DNA of 64,000 nt from Chara braunii (GCA_003427395.1 BFEA01000310.1:637823-701822), one strand, 5' to 3'. Positions 1-12,310 are shown, numbered from the stretch's first letter. Notes: a model not told the origin generated them from the letters alone. Numbers and translations are program-made.

Positions 1-98
1 GAGTGCACACACACACACGCGCGCGCGCATACACACACACTGACACACACACACACACACGTGCACACACAATCAATCAATCAATCAATTAATCAATT

Positions 99-145
<47 letters not shown>

Positions 146-215
146 TTGATTGATTGATTGATTTCGATTGGTTAGTTGATTTATTGATAGATTGATTGAT
201 TGATTGATTGTGTGT
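1..215. repeat. CA and CAAT microsatellites, inverted halves
   Basis: A (CA)n tract (about 1-70) runs into (CAAT)n (about 71-145) and then into its reverse complement (GATT)n (about 146-210). The CAAT and GATT halves could fold back on each other. No coding content. Confidence 0.95.
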
Positions 216-573
216 GCGTGTCTGTGAGTTTGTGTGCTTGGGCCAGTGTTTTGCCACCAGCCCTGCAAACCGAAAATATGAAGAAAAAAATAATCTTCAC
301 GGTTTTTTTTTTTTTTTTTTTAATTTCCATTTTCGTTTTTTATTTTTTTCGGTTCTAGTAGATGTCACAAAAATTTATAAAAAATCATAGGCGTGTAGAG
401 ATTTGTTTTATCTACATACCCGTTTTTTTTGTTGTCTTTTTGCCTATTTTTAGGCCCCGAAACAATTATCGAGGTTTCATGCCTGCACTTGGCCGTGGGC
501 GGTCGGCCGCTGCGGGCGGTAAAATGGCCCGCGGTTGCGACCGCGGGTGATACATAGCTGCCTGGTGTCAGGC

Positions 574-1390
574 TGGTGAACTTTGCTCACTCGGAGGTTA
601 GTCGCGTGTCAACCGAAAGTCTGCTCCATTATCGCTCCGTGCAACTCGCGTGGCTCTCATGTTCTTCTACCCATAATGTACCTGGTGGTTGGCACGTTCT
701 TGCGCAGAGTAACCAATACCGCCAGTCGTTCCCTGTGTCCTCAGTGCTCAGCGCAGTTGGACGTATCCATGCACGCCCGAGTGTTTCTCTCCATTCGCGA
801 GCACCCGTCCTCTCAGTGCTCCCCTTTCCTCTGTTTGCGCTCTTAGTTCGTACATGTCTCGGTCCTTTCCAGCATTTTCCTTCGCCGTGCGCAACCGAGT
901 TCTCATGCTGGTAAACTCTCTCTCCCCTTGAATTGATTCTACCCAAATGGAAACGAGCGTGGCAGGTCTTGCTCACCTCATGCGTCCCCCTCACGTGCAC
1001 TCGGTCACGCGCTTAAGATCCATACAACGGTGCGCACTTGCTCCCTTCTCTACCGAGTTCGCTTACCCAAGAATCCGTCATTCATATCACGTGCATCCCT
1101 ATGGGCTTAGAAAGGGCCGACATACCTGCACATCCACCCGTGTGTCCACACGAAGCCCTTGACCGATTCTTGATAGGACTCCTTTGCACGTGATGGTCGG
1201 GTCCTTCCCCTACACAATTCTCCTATTCACGACTGTGAGTGTTCAAAATGACGATCGTGATGCCACCCGCAATGGAGATCGCGGAGCTGATCGCAATGCC
1301 GAACACAGGACAAATGTACAAGGCGCTGATCGCGAAGTTGTTCGCTATGGTAGAGGCGAAAGTGGAGATGTCGAACCTCGCAATCCTGAT
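574..1390 (+). repeat. dispersed direct repeat, copy 1
   Basis: From TGGTGAACTTTGCTCACTC onward this stretch is colinear with 63194-64000, with scattered substitutions and few indels. The constant offset is about 62620 bp. The second copy runs off the window, so its full length is unknown. Open frames here change between copies and are not conserved as protein, so I read it as a non-coding dispersed repeat. About 360 bp before it (215-573) I see only T-rich and GC-rich sequence with no gene. Confidence 0.85.
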
Positions 1391-1734
1391 GGAGTTGTTC
1401 GCGCGGTTGTTGTTCGTCCGCGTGGCGATGGTCGGGCCACTCCCGTTGATCGGCGCGATGATTTGGGTAACCTGAGACTGAATCTTTGTGCTGGATCCGA
1501 ATGCATGCAAGGCGTTCTTCACCATTGTTTTGAGGGGCCACACACTAACCTCGATGCCGATCTGCTCGGCGATCTACTCACACTACTAAGTGTCGATTCT
1601 TGTCCGCATGACGTTCGTGTGACCGCGCGCGTACGCTTGATTTATTCATGTGATTGCGCCCCTGTTCCTGGTCCTCTCACACGACTGCTCCCGTGCACCT
1701 AACTCGCTCGTGTGACCTCGCACGTACACCTAGT

Positions 1735-2440
1735 CCGTTTGTGTTGCTGCGCACATGCATTTAGCCGGTGCGTCGAGCTGCGCAAATGCACCTAGCCATT
1801 TGGTGCGGCTGCGCACATGCATCTAGCCCATACACATTGTTGCGCACATGAATTCAGCCCACATGTGTGGCTGCGCACATGCACCTATCCAGTTAGTGTG
1901 GTTGCGCACATGCATCTAGCCTGTACGCATTGTTATGCACATGCATTCAGCCAGCGCGTGTGGCTGCGCACATGCACCTGGCCAGTTCATCTGGCTGCGT
2001 GCATGCACTCAGCTCGTTCGTGAGACCGTACCATTGCGCCTGGCTCCCTAACTCCTGCGCTCGCGTTTCCGTAAACTCGTGCCCGTGCGTGCTCGTTTTT
2101 GCTAGTCGCACTGTATCCCGTGCTTTCTGCCATGTGATTGTAGCATGTGTTTAAGTCTGTGCGAGCGCACATGCATCTAGCCTGTCCGCATTGTTGTGCA
2201 CATTCATTCAGCCCTCGCGTGTGGCTGCGCACATGCACCTGGCCAGTTCGTGTGGCTGCACGCATGCACTCAGCTCATTCGTGAGACCGAACCATTGCGC
2301 CTAGCTCCCTGACTGGTGCGCTCGAGTTTCTGTAAACTCGTGCCCGGACGTGCTCATTTTTGCTAGTCGCATAGTAACCTGTGCTCTCAGCCCTGTGATC
2401 GTAGCATTTGTGTAGGTTTGTGCGTGTTAGCTGATGACGA
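1735..2440 (+). repeat. GCGCACATGCA minisatellite with higher-order duplication
   Basis: Units of roughly 30-35 bp contain GTGGCTGCGCACATGCACCT or a variant followed by tagcc or cagcc. The block starting GCATCTAGCCTGT at 1912 recurs at 2173, so units are also duplicated in a register of about 261 bp. The alternating purine-pyrimidine GCGCACATGCA cores could form Z-DNA. No gene. Confidence 0.85.
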
Positions 2441-4251
2441 AAGTGATCCGACAGCGTAAGTGCCTTCTCGGTGCACAATGAGCCTGTTCGCCAATACAGC
2501 CACACGTGTGGGTCAATTAAACCACGCGTCCGTACGCTAGATTGGATCGACTAGCCCAGTTTCTTGACCGTGCCCCTTCGGCGCCAGACATCCCTGTTCG
2601 TTGATGTGCACATCTTAGGAGCCTCTTCTCTCAATCTTTGTGCGTAAGACTGACAGACCTCGTGTCCAGCTAGTGCGACAGTCCAGTGCGCAAGTCCGAA
2701 GTCCCCAGTGCACTAGTGAGCTGGCACGCCCGTGCTAGCTCCGTGCACATTCCCCCACTGTCCCCAACCCGATACCAGTTGGGCTCCCGAAGTGTCGGCC
2801 GCTGTCGAGGAAGTTGCAGCGCCCCGGTACCGATCCTCCTCCCGAAACCACGGCCCGGGCCCATTTGGGCCCCGAAAGGTAACTTGGCTCATCNAGTGGG
2901 CCTTCCTATCGGGTGTCGGGCTTTTGCAGCGCCCTGGGCCTCTTAATGGTCCCTGTGAGGGAAATAATAAGGCCCAGTCGAAATTTGCACGGCCCGGCAC
3001 CGAGAAAATTACGGGCTCCCCTTTCGAGTGCCCATTCTCAGTCCAAGGCTTGGCGGCCTCCCCTTTGAGTTTACTCGTGGCCCCACTGTCAAGGCCTCAT
3101 AAATGCTCGCGCAGTAATTTCCTTCGTTCCTGGCCCCACAGTAATTTCTCATGGTGGTCGCTCCCTAGTTCACCTGAAGGCTAGCCGCAAGAGCCGGATG
3201 TCCTCTCTTGTCACATACGTCCCCAAGCCCGAGTGTGAGTTCAGGTCCCCCGTTTCCGGTATCTCTCCTGATGTGGCAGTATTCTCATGTCCTTCCAAGA
3301 ATAAATTTTCACAGTATTCATGGAAAAAGCTCTCTCAGAATCAGCGGACCACGTGTTAGTGACGTCTCGATTGAGATATCCCTCACGCAGTTTCGATCTC
3401 CCTAATTTTCAATGACGGTCATGGCCAAGTTGGCCATAGCAGTTGATTCCGATTTCTGCCAAGTGCTTTTCTCAAGGAAGTAAGGGGCAGCGTAAGGCTT
3501 GAGCCGCCCAACACCTGCAGAAAGCACCTAAACTCTGTAGAAGAAATATAGTGGGAGTAAGTGCAAATTGGCCTCTTTTTGGATACTATTCTAGTTTTTT
3601 ACTCTCCACCACGAATTGTGTCCCATGGGAGTGGTGCAACTAGGCCCTCACACTTGTTCCTTCCAGAATGTACTGATGGCTTAAACAGCGAAACTGTCTC
3701 TCATTTGTTTCCTTATTTTGTTACTCTTGAAATTCCACTTTCCGTGGGTAAGGGCATATACCCACAAAAGGACTTTCCAGAATGTATCTGGCCCCTATCG
3801 AATCCAAATCCTTTGTTTTCTTGTTTCTCTTGTTAAGTTTCTGTCTCTGTGAGCATGGCTTAGGGCATACCCACAAAAGGACTATTGCATCCTACTCCTT
3901 TTTTTTTCCTTTTTCTCTTGTTTAGTTTCTGTCTCTGCAAGCAAGGCGGGGGTGTCTCCGGAGGCCATGTCCCACTAGCGGGGATTTAGTTCGTGTTTCG
4001 TGTCTTTTTCAACGTGGTCACACTACGGGCCCAAGATTTCGAGATCGAATGGTACTGAGCCATGTATACTTGAAACCAGAACTCGACCCCGACCAATTGG
4101 ACATGGCCCCGGATATTCTTCTGTAAATACTACAACCAAGCCCAGTTCCTCTCCTTTTTTTTTTTTCCCAATTTCGATCTATTTTTGGGGACCACCATCC
4201 TTTTCCTTCCGAACCGAAGCCTTGCCTGATCATTTGGAGTGGTGGTTTAAA
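2441..4251. other. unassigned sequence without a supported gene
   Basis: I see no recognisable gene here. The longest open frame (2732-3184, plus) contains an N at 2894 and no family motif. A perfect GGGCCCA-TT-TGGGCCC palindrome lies near 2856-2873. The left target duplication of LINE A (AAATTATGGTAGG) begins at 4252. Confidence 0.6.
3745..3945 (+). repeat. tandem duplication of about 110 bp
   Basis: GGGCATA..CCCACAAAAGGACT followed by a T-rich part and AGTTTCTGTCTCTG occurs twice in tandem (from about 3750 and about 3863). The second unit has lost part of the middle. No function is apparent. Confidence 0.75.
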
Positions 4252-4264
4252 AAATTATGGTAGG
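4252..4264 (+). repeat. LINE A target-site duplication, left
   Basis: AAATTATGGTAGG, repeated exactly at 13048-13060 directly after the (AAAT)n tail. The flanks differ beyond it (GCGCC on the left, TAGGA on the right). Confidence 0.9.
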
Positions 4265-4968
4265 GCGCCACGCCGCGTACCGCCGCTCCGGTGCGCCTGT
4301 CGACGGGGTGGACGGCCGACCCGCCGCGCCGCATACCGCCGCTCCGGTGCGCTAATCCTGCGTTAGCGCAGGGATCGAACGCGAATACCTTGGTAATTCG
4401 GTATTCTCGAGGTTGCTTGACATTTCCGCCCGGGGGTGAGGTGTGTATTCGGCGCGTTGAGGCACACTCTCTCTCTCGGTGATTTTATGAGTGTAGCCTT
4501 AAGCTTCCGCATGGTATCACGTACGGTGTGTCCCCTTGGGAGGACCAAGTGGCAGGAAGCTGCTGGTGGTCAAAGGGGTTGAAGATCGGATGCAGGGACA
4601 CTTCGGGAGAGACGTTAGCAAAGGAAAGTCTATACTATCGTCTTCGTCTGCGTCCACGAAGAGTCGCTCTCCATCAAGCCTTTGTTGGTGACCCTGGCCT
4701 CCTCTCAGTGATCTAGTTGAAGGTACTCGACGTCAGAAGGTAATATTCCGTAGCAGCATTCGATTAGAGGTTCCGTTGATGAACAAGAGTTCTGACAGGG
4801 ACACCCGGAGGTCGTTCGTTATTTATTGATCTACTATTCTTTGCTCTTGATTATTAATTAGTCTGAGTGATTAGACAACTATTTAATTTTAAGTGTTTTT
4901 TTTATTAGTTTAGGGCCCTCGTCCTAAGAAGGAGTGAAAGGTAGTAGGACGAGTGGGGAAGAAGAAGA
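4265..4968 (+). promoter_or_regulatory. LINE A 5' UTR with GC-rich tandem repeat
   Basis: About 700 bp between the target duplication and the first ORF1 ATG. A repeat of about 25 bp (CGCCGCGTACCGCC then GCTCCGGTGCG) starts at 4271 and again at 4327. LINE 5' UTRs normally carry an internal RNA polymerase II promoter; that role is inferred from position only. Confidence 0.6.
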
Positions 4969-7735
4969 ATGGCAGCCCAACCCCCTCCTCCCAACCCTCC
5001 GCCTCCTGACCCACCCACACCCCCATTGTCTGATGGAGAGAAGCTGGGGATCAGAGCGATCCTCTCTTCATGTTATGCGGATGGTCTTCTCCCTAACCAT
5101 TTGGCCCCACCTTCCAACCACAACAAGGTGGAAGTCGGGGCAGACTATGTGAAAGTAGCGATAGATCCGGAGGTGCTCAGGGTTCAAGTCGACTAGCTGA
5201 AAGCACATGCCGTGACTATTTTGTACGGGAATGATACGACTTCGCTCCCGATCGACGTTAAAAAACGTCAAGTGAGAACATATGAGGATGGTTGGGCAAA
5301 CAACAGATTAATAAATGTTCCACCGAGGAGGGGTCTTTTTCACAACGAATGTAGAAACCTCGTCACTTATGTCGCGACGTCACAACAAATCGCATCATTC
5401 ATGCTTCGGAAAGGACAGGACAAGATAATTTTGAATAACAAGACTTACGAACTGACCTTCATGCCATGGATGAATGATAATCTGTTGCATGAGTGGAGAG
5501 AGGCAATGCGCTTCTAGTTTTTCTGGATTAGATGTTTGCAAATCCCTGTTTCTTCCCTTCCCTTTCTGGAAGGGGCGATCGAAGCTGCTTTCGGTCCGAT
5601 CCTAAAAACTTATTCGACTTTCAAAGAGCCCAACTCTGACTTTCAAAGAGCCCAACACGGAGCTATTGAACATTCGTTTTGATTTGGTCAAAACGGCCAG
5701 ATTCCAGTATAAGCCGTATTTATTGATTGATCTTGCAAAATTCGGCTACGTTGACATTGAAGTCATCTGTGCTGACACACCATGGTGTGCAGACTGTCGT
5801 AAATTCTTCCACTTGTCGGGTGACCGAAATTGTCCAAGGAATAGGAAAAGCAATGATAACTCTCGAAAGGCAAAGGGGAAAGCCCCGGCGGAGAAGCAAG
5901 ACGGGTCGCGGATGGGTAAAGAGAATAATGGGAAGAAAGGGAACGGTGGAGAAAAACACGATGATGGAATGGGCACGTCGACTCAGGGTCAAAAAGACAA
6001 TCCAAACAAGCAGAAGGAGGGGACACCATCGAAAGGATGGGAAATGTTGGTGTGGAAGGGAGTTCAAAAGAAGGCCTATGTTCCAAAGGTTAAGAAACCA
6101 CCCACAAGCGACGAGGAAATAAAAGATCAAATGGAAGACAAGAAAGAATACCCCTCGGGCGATGGGAAAAAACAGTCAGTGGAAGTCAATGAGGAAAACG
6201 AGAAGGAATCAAGATCAGAAACAGATTATTCTATCCGACGAAGAAGGGGAAAAGGAGAAGGCTGGGGAGACCTCGGAAGAAGAAGAGGAAGAAGAGGAGG
6301 ACAATGAACAAGAGAAGTTAATCCGTCACCAGGTTCCACTGGAGAAGGTTTCAGTCGCCCTACAAAACGCAGGGAAGAAAGAGGCAGCAGGATCAGTAGG
6401 ATTGGAGGATCAGATGGAACATTGCGTGACAGAGTTAAGGAATGGAATTCCAGTCCCAAATGATAACTGAGCAAAGGAGGACTCGGAAAAAGTAATGGAA
6501 GTCCCGGAAGGCCTCTTCGTCCTCAATAAGGCGGACTTACGGGATGGAGGAGAAGACAATGTGGAACCGAAGTTGGTTAATCATTTGGAAGAAGAGACTG
6601 TGTGGGAGATGAAACAGAGGGAGGGTTTTTGTGGGGAAGAATCTGAGGAGGACGTGCTGGGAATGTTGGGAAAGGAATTAGACAGTAGAACAGTGGAATT
6701 GATAAGTGAAAACCAGGAAGTCCAATCCCCACCGCCCACGCCTAGGGCGGAACAGAACCCGGTCGTGGATGTGTTCAAAATTTATAATAATATTTCGTTT
6801 GACATGGATAAACAAAATTCCTCAGATAACCCCCCGTCTTATCATTTTAAACAAAGATCTTCTGTTTTGAACAGTAAGGGTCTCCTTCAGAAAGAGAGCA
6901 GGAGACTCCACGATGAACTCATGGATGGATCACCTGCGAAGAAGACAAAAATGAATGATGACAGTGGGATTGGTCTGTATGGAGAGGATCGGAGTTCAAC
7001 AGTGGTGGAGATCCCAACTTTGGATCTCACCAAAAGTCGTAAGAGATAATTGGCATATCAGGCAGCAGGGAAACAACTTTCCTTTGCAACCCCAATGAGA
7101 ACACTTTCCAGGACAGATAGGTCTAAGGGCCCAGTGAGGAATTTCCTCGTCCCACTTATTTGCTCAGATATGCCACTGGGCACTTTGGTGCTGACCCGAA
7201 TCAGACAAGATGATACAATGGAAATCCCATCAGTCCAGGTTAACACCTCTCCAACGGAGGAAGAAGTGGTGGAACTAACAAAACGTCATGTTCTAAATCA
7301 TACGGGTTCAGTCTCGATTCTCCCCACGATGAAGGTAAATCGATACCTGTCGTTACAAGATGATGGTCCTCTGGTTGCTTCTTTGTATTCCTGGGAATGA
7401 AAACAACCAATGAATCATTCGATAAGTGGAGTGAGTTGCGGGCCCATTGGCTACCACTCCAGGATTTTCTGTCGGATCGAACAGAAGGGATTTCCTCACT
7501 ACATCTCCCCATGGGGCGATCTGGGCAAGTGGTTGCAGATTGGATTAAGCATGTGGGTTTGACAACCCGCCTCTCAGGAGATCAAGTGGCCCAAATGATT
7601 CTAGCAGTCAAGAACTTGGGAATCAAGTTGAATCTAACAAAGGAAACGGGACAAGGGGGTCCTGAAACAGACTGCCATAATTTAGGCCACATCCAATCTG
7701 AGGGCGAGAAGAGACCTGATGGTCCTCCCGCCTAA
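4969..7735 (+). pseudogene. LINE A ORF1 (nucleic-acid-binding protein), frameshifted
   Basis: The coding trace starts at ATG 4969 (MAAQPPPPNPPPPDPP, a proline-rich leader) and runs through 5212-5517, 5666-6307, 6495-7049, 7050-7400 and 7397-7735, changing frame or passing stops between blocks. Residues around 5400-5500 end in a YELTFMPWM stretch that resembles the DUF4283-type domain of plant L1 ORF1. It is followed near 5790 by a zinc knuckle, CADCRKFFHLSGDRNC (CX2CX4HX6C); LINE B keeps the same spacing. A long Lys/Glu-rich linker follows, then a C-terminal domain matching LINE B and C (VRNFLVPLICSDMPLG). In LINEs ORF1 protein coats the element RNA. It ends in TAA at 7733-7735, 17 nt into ORF2. 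The domain name is by resemblance; the element assignment is firm. Confidence 0.82.
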
Positions 7736-10700
7736 AGTGCGTTTTGCGTCCTGGAACATACGTGGTCTTGGTGACACTCGTAATAGAGTTAAAAGATCTC
7801 GCCTACGGGCATGGGTCCATAAGTCCAATAATAAAATACTGGGGCTCCAAGGGACTAAGTTAGATAATGATAAATTGAGAGGAGCCTTGGCCCTGTGGGA
7901 TGACCCTCAAGTGTGGTCCCCTACAGAAGGTTCCAAGGGAGGTGTTGCGGTTCTTATCCATAAAGATTTGAACGTCACAGTTTTGGACTCTTATGCAGAC
8001 GCAGGAGGCAAAATGACATGGATCAAAATACTGATAGGAGAGGAGAAATGGGCGGTCATGTCTATCTATGCCCCGGTGGAATATAATCAAAGGGTAGAGT
8101 TTCTCGCTAAACTCCCCGCTTTTATCCCAGATACCGAAAATTTGGTTATGTTGGGCGATTGGAACACGGTGTTAGTGCTGGGTTTTGACTCTCTTTCAAA
8201 TAGGCCCTTGAGGGCGGACTCAGTTATGTTACGGTCCTTTATGGACACACAGGCCCTCAATGATGTCTTCAGAACTTTAAACCCCGAGTCAAATGGTTAT
8301 ACGTGGTATGGGCCTCGCCCCTCGAAATCTAAAGAAGCCCCACGATGCCGTGTAGATGCCATTTTGGCTAGAGGAGCTCCATGGGACAGATGTTGTTGGT
8401 CTGATTAGGATGACATTTACCTTTTAGACCACTATCCAGTTCTTATGGATGTGATGGCACTCGATGTAATCGAAAATGAGAGGCCTCCCTTCAGACTGAA
8501 TGTGAATCTGTTAAAAGACAAGGGTATAAAGAGCTGGATCACGGATCAGATGGTAAATTGGAAAAAAGCAAAAGACCTGTTTCAAGACTCCCTGGAATGG
8601 GCTGAAGTGGGAATAAGTATCATTCGAGTAGCTCTGATAAACTTTTCAAGGATGAAATCAGTATGCCGGAATTGGAAAGAAACACAACTTAAAAAACAGA
8701 TTGCTGTAGCAGAGTCCAAAATGGGTGGTGACCATTTTTCATAATACTTTTGGTCAGAACAGAGGCGCCGTGCTATCCTAGACTTAGAAAAATTAGAGAT
8801 ACAAAAACAAACTGAGTGGCTCGAATGGTTGAGCCTGAGAGGAATAGTGGGCTATGACCGTATGACAAAATTATCCTTTCGGTCTCTAGTTCTCAGACAA
8901 TCTAAATCTCTGATTAGAAAACTTTCTCATCCATTTGATATTGAGCCGAATACTACATCAGACATTGGGAGGATGTGCGCACATGCATGCTTACTTCAGC
9001 GACATTGTGTCGACAAGGAGACCCTTTGACACACCGGACCTGGATCTGTCAAAATACAGTACTTATTGGAATAAATCCAGAGCTAGACTAACCCCCGTGA
9101 TGATACGCGTTGGAAGCTCCATTTTCAGTGGGAGAGTTGGCCAATGCTACAAGGCAGATGGCCGAAGGGAAATGTCCGGGTCTTGATGGCCTACCGGTGG
9201 AGCTATACGTGGAATGTTGGGATGTATTCGGTCCCTTCCTTTGTGAAATTTACAATGGAGTACGGATCGGGGGTTGCTTGCCCAAGAGTTTTTCAAAAGG
9301 ATGTATTTCATTACTGTATAAGAAAGGCAACAAAGCTGAGGTGCGTAATTACAGGCCGATTTCACTGCTTAATGTGGCTTATAAAATATTAGCCAAAGCC
9401 CAGGCTATTCGACTAGCAGAATACTTACCAGAAATAGTTGGGCCTGAACAGGGCGCATTCGTAAAAGGCCGTAAAAGTTTTGATAATATTATGGCCTCAA
9501 TGCAAGCTTTAGAGATAATTTCGGCCGATAAAAGAAACATTGCAGTCCTTCTCCTTGATATGGAGAAGACGTACGATAAAGTTGGGTGGTCCTTCACGTT
9601 TACAACGCTGAAATTAATGGGATTTGCTCCCACATTCGTAAAGTATGTTAAAGCTATGTATGTAGGAGCATCCTTAGTGGTCATGGTAAATGGGAAACTA
9701 TCTAAAGAATTCGGTCTGTCACGCTCACTGCGGCAAGGGTGCTCTTTGGCTCTGTTGTTATTTGTCATTCAACTGGAAATTCTTCTGGACAACATTAGGC
9801 ACAATCCCGATATAAGAGGTTTAGAACTCCCCTGGTTGATTCAATGGAAAGGGGGAGCAATCGCTGATGATTTGACTATTGCATGTGAAAACACAGTGGA
9901 ATCGTTCGACCAACTTAAAACTGTATTAGATGAATATTGTTCTCTTTCTGAGTCGATCATATACAGAAAGCTCATACTCTTCAGTCATAGATAAACAATT
10001 AGTTGGACAATATTCAACACAATTTCCACAAAAAATACATACTCCAAAATCAATGCTATAATTTTGTAGCTTTTTCTTTCTAATATCTTGTTCAAAATTC
10101 CAATCAACTACAGGTAGATTAATAGGACGTACTCGAACACATACTTTGCAAACAATACATTTATCAAATTCAAAATGAATGCGTCCTCAAAAACGTTCAG
10201 ATGTTATCAATTTCTCATAAGGATATTGAAGAGTAATAGCTGATCGATTTATATGATTGAGAGTAACTTTAAATCCTTGACCTAGGCTTCGATTAATTGG
10301 GAGAAATCAATGTATTTACTCCCATCTCCCTATGACATTTGTGTCAACTGGGGATTGCAACAAGTTAATAAAGAGGATTCGGAACGACTGCTGGGCATTC
10401 AAGTATCCCTGTCAAACTGTGCAGCTCAACAAGATAACCTTCTACAAGGAAAAGTTTGTTCTAGAATAGATGGGTGGTTGAGGAAGCATAAGCTATCGAT
10501 GTTTGGTAGGGCGATGGTGCTGTCGGCAGCAGCATTCTCTACACTCTGGTTTCCCCTATCAATACATCTGTTAGGGGACAAGGCATACTCAGCTATTAAG
10601 TAGGCAGCAGCGCGATATCTGTGGAAAACGTCAGCGTCAGAACATCAAGGATTTATAGTTAAAGCAGCCTGGGATTTGATATGCCTCTCTAGGGAAGAGG

Positions 10701-12310
10701 GGGGTGTAGGGCTTTTGGACCCAAGGGACCAGAACTTTGCCTTATTGTGTAAGTGGGTGGTCAAAGCCTGTCTTGGTCATGAGGAGAAACAATGGAGATT
10801 TTTGGCTGAGTACATTTTGACGAAAGAATTAGGGCTTGACAAGGAGGTGAATATCTGGCAATATATAGCGCTGTCTAAGTTGCCAGTTAAAAAAGTGAGA
10901 TCAAAACTCTGGGCGGGGATTCTCTGGGCCTGGAGAAAGTTGAAACCAGTATTGCTACGAGACCCAGTCACCAAGTTGGAAGTGAGTAATCAAAGTCTCT
11001 TTGACAACACTTTAATTAAGCTTCCATCAGGAATACCTGTGGAGCCCAGCTCAAGGATAGGGTCATTCAGTAAATCTTGGACAGCTAAAGGAGTGTTTTT
11101 GATCAAACATATTTGGGATGCTACACAGCTTGACTGGATTTCCACCGATTTACTTCGACAGAAACTTCCCCGATTACACAGAGTGGAAGAGAACTACCTA
11201 CAATTGCTGCAAGCTATTCCTGTTCAGTGGAAGTCGCTGCTAAAAGAATCTACAGAATATGGAATGGGATCCTGGTTGGCACATCCAACAAACTCAAGCA
11301 AAATTTTGGGCCCAGATTTGCCCCAAGGAACAAAAGTGGAACAGTGGGAAAAAGGCAGAAAATGCAATCTGGGTTACATACTGACCAAGGACGAGGAGGT
11401 GACTTTGGGTTCTACGATAGACTTGACTGAAGTAAGAGTAGTAGAGGATCAGCATTCGGAAAATAAAGAGCTGATTTTACTTGAGGGGTCTGCGAACGAT
11501 TTTTTGGTAGATCCTACTTTGTATGGATGGAAGGATGAGGGGGGGAAGACCTGCTCGTTGATCCAATACACTTCGAAGGTGGGAGTTTCCTATTTGAGGA
11601 TGCAGAAAAGCCGACCGCAGGAGGTGGCACTACGCCGATTTATAAGGGATTATGGGGAAGATAGTCCCCCACCAGATTTTCGAAGCCTCTGGAAGGCACT
11701 TAAGGGCATTTCGTCCCAAAAACAGGCAAGTATGATGTGGATGCAGTCTATGGGACTCACTGTGTCTGCCAAATGGTTGAGAGCCAGAGGAATGGAAATC
11801 GGCGAAGCCTGTAAGAGATGTAACCACAGTAGTGAAACTGCCAAGCACATTTGGCGATTTTGCCCCCACTCTGATGAACTATGGAGATGGTGGAAGATTC
11901 AATGGGAGGATGTGGTGGGTCGAGAGTGGCCTTGGACAGAGGAATGGATTTTATCAGCCACTCCACTGGTTGGTGCACGGCTCAGAGGAAACTGGGGCTA
12001 TGTAGCTCTGATCTGTCGAGGAACAGTGATGGAAGTAATTTGGAAGGCGAGAAATTCGGCGGTCTTCAGGAATCAAGAAATCCACTTTCATCATCAGAGA
12101 TCGTTAGTCAAACAGTCGCTCAGACTTACTATCCTGTCAGATTGGAAGAGAGCTACTAAGGGAGGTGGAAAGGGCATCCTATGGTTCGGTAGAACTTGGA
12201 CTAAAGGCAACTTCTTGGCCTCAATAAGAGAGGGGCATAATTTGGAGATAGCCAAGTGGCTTTGCTTATTGCAGCCAGGTTTTGATAGAGGACAGTTTTT
12301 CAAATCATAG
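7719..12310 (+). pseudogene. LINE A ORF2: APE endonuclease, reverse transcriptase, zinc-binding C-terminus
   Basis: The start is ATG 7719, overlapping the end of ORF1 by 17 nt as in LINE B. The endonuclease covers 7740-8440: SWNIRGLG, LGLQGTKL, YAPV, LGDWNTV, RVDAIL and, past a TAG at 8406, LLDHYPVL. The expected catalytic Glu of LQETK is Gly here. The reverse transcriptase covers 9110-10600: CPGLDGLPVELY, NYRPISLLNVAYKI, EQGAFVKGR, LLDMEKTYDKV, LRQGCSLALLLF and AIADDLTIAC, with both catalytic Asp present. The C-terminus (10676-12310) has CKRCNHSSETAKHIWRFCPH, a zf-RVT-like knuckle, then GYVALICRGTVMEVIWKARN. Damage: stops at 8406, 8742, about 9027 and 10601, one frame change between 9029 and 9110, and an ndhI insert that keeps frame. 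About 1400 codons without the insert. Confidence 0.93.
9953..10286 (-). pseudogene. ndhI: plastid ndhI fragment inserted in LINE A reverse transcriptase (NUPT)
   Basis: On the minus strand this about 331-bp segment encodes a middle piece of NdhI, the ferredoxin-like subunit of plastid NDH complex [79 protein letters not shown]. It covers roughly residues 22-130 of a family usually 160-180 long, so both ends are missing. Two key positions differ from functional NdhI: TGA replaces the Arg codon after SERF, and CGT (Arg) replaces the fourth Cys of the first 4Fe-4S motif. LINE sequence resumes in the same frame on both sides (SLSE before, SINW after) with no target duplication beyond 0-2 bp, so it looks like DNA patched into a break. 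It cannot make protein here. Confidence 0.93.

Noticed and set aside
1239-1543. Hydrophobic open frame near 1239-1475
   Set aside because: The second copy of the same repeat (63860 onward) does not preserve it, and several frames are open at once.
2732-3184. 150-codon open frame as a gene
   Set aside because: It contains an N, overlaps open frames on the other strand and has no recognisable domain.
4360-4395. tRNA gene suggested by a B-box-like GTTCGATCC on the minus strand
   Set aside because: No A box at the proper distance and no cloverleaf; it lies in the LINE A 5' UTR.
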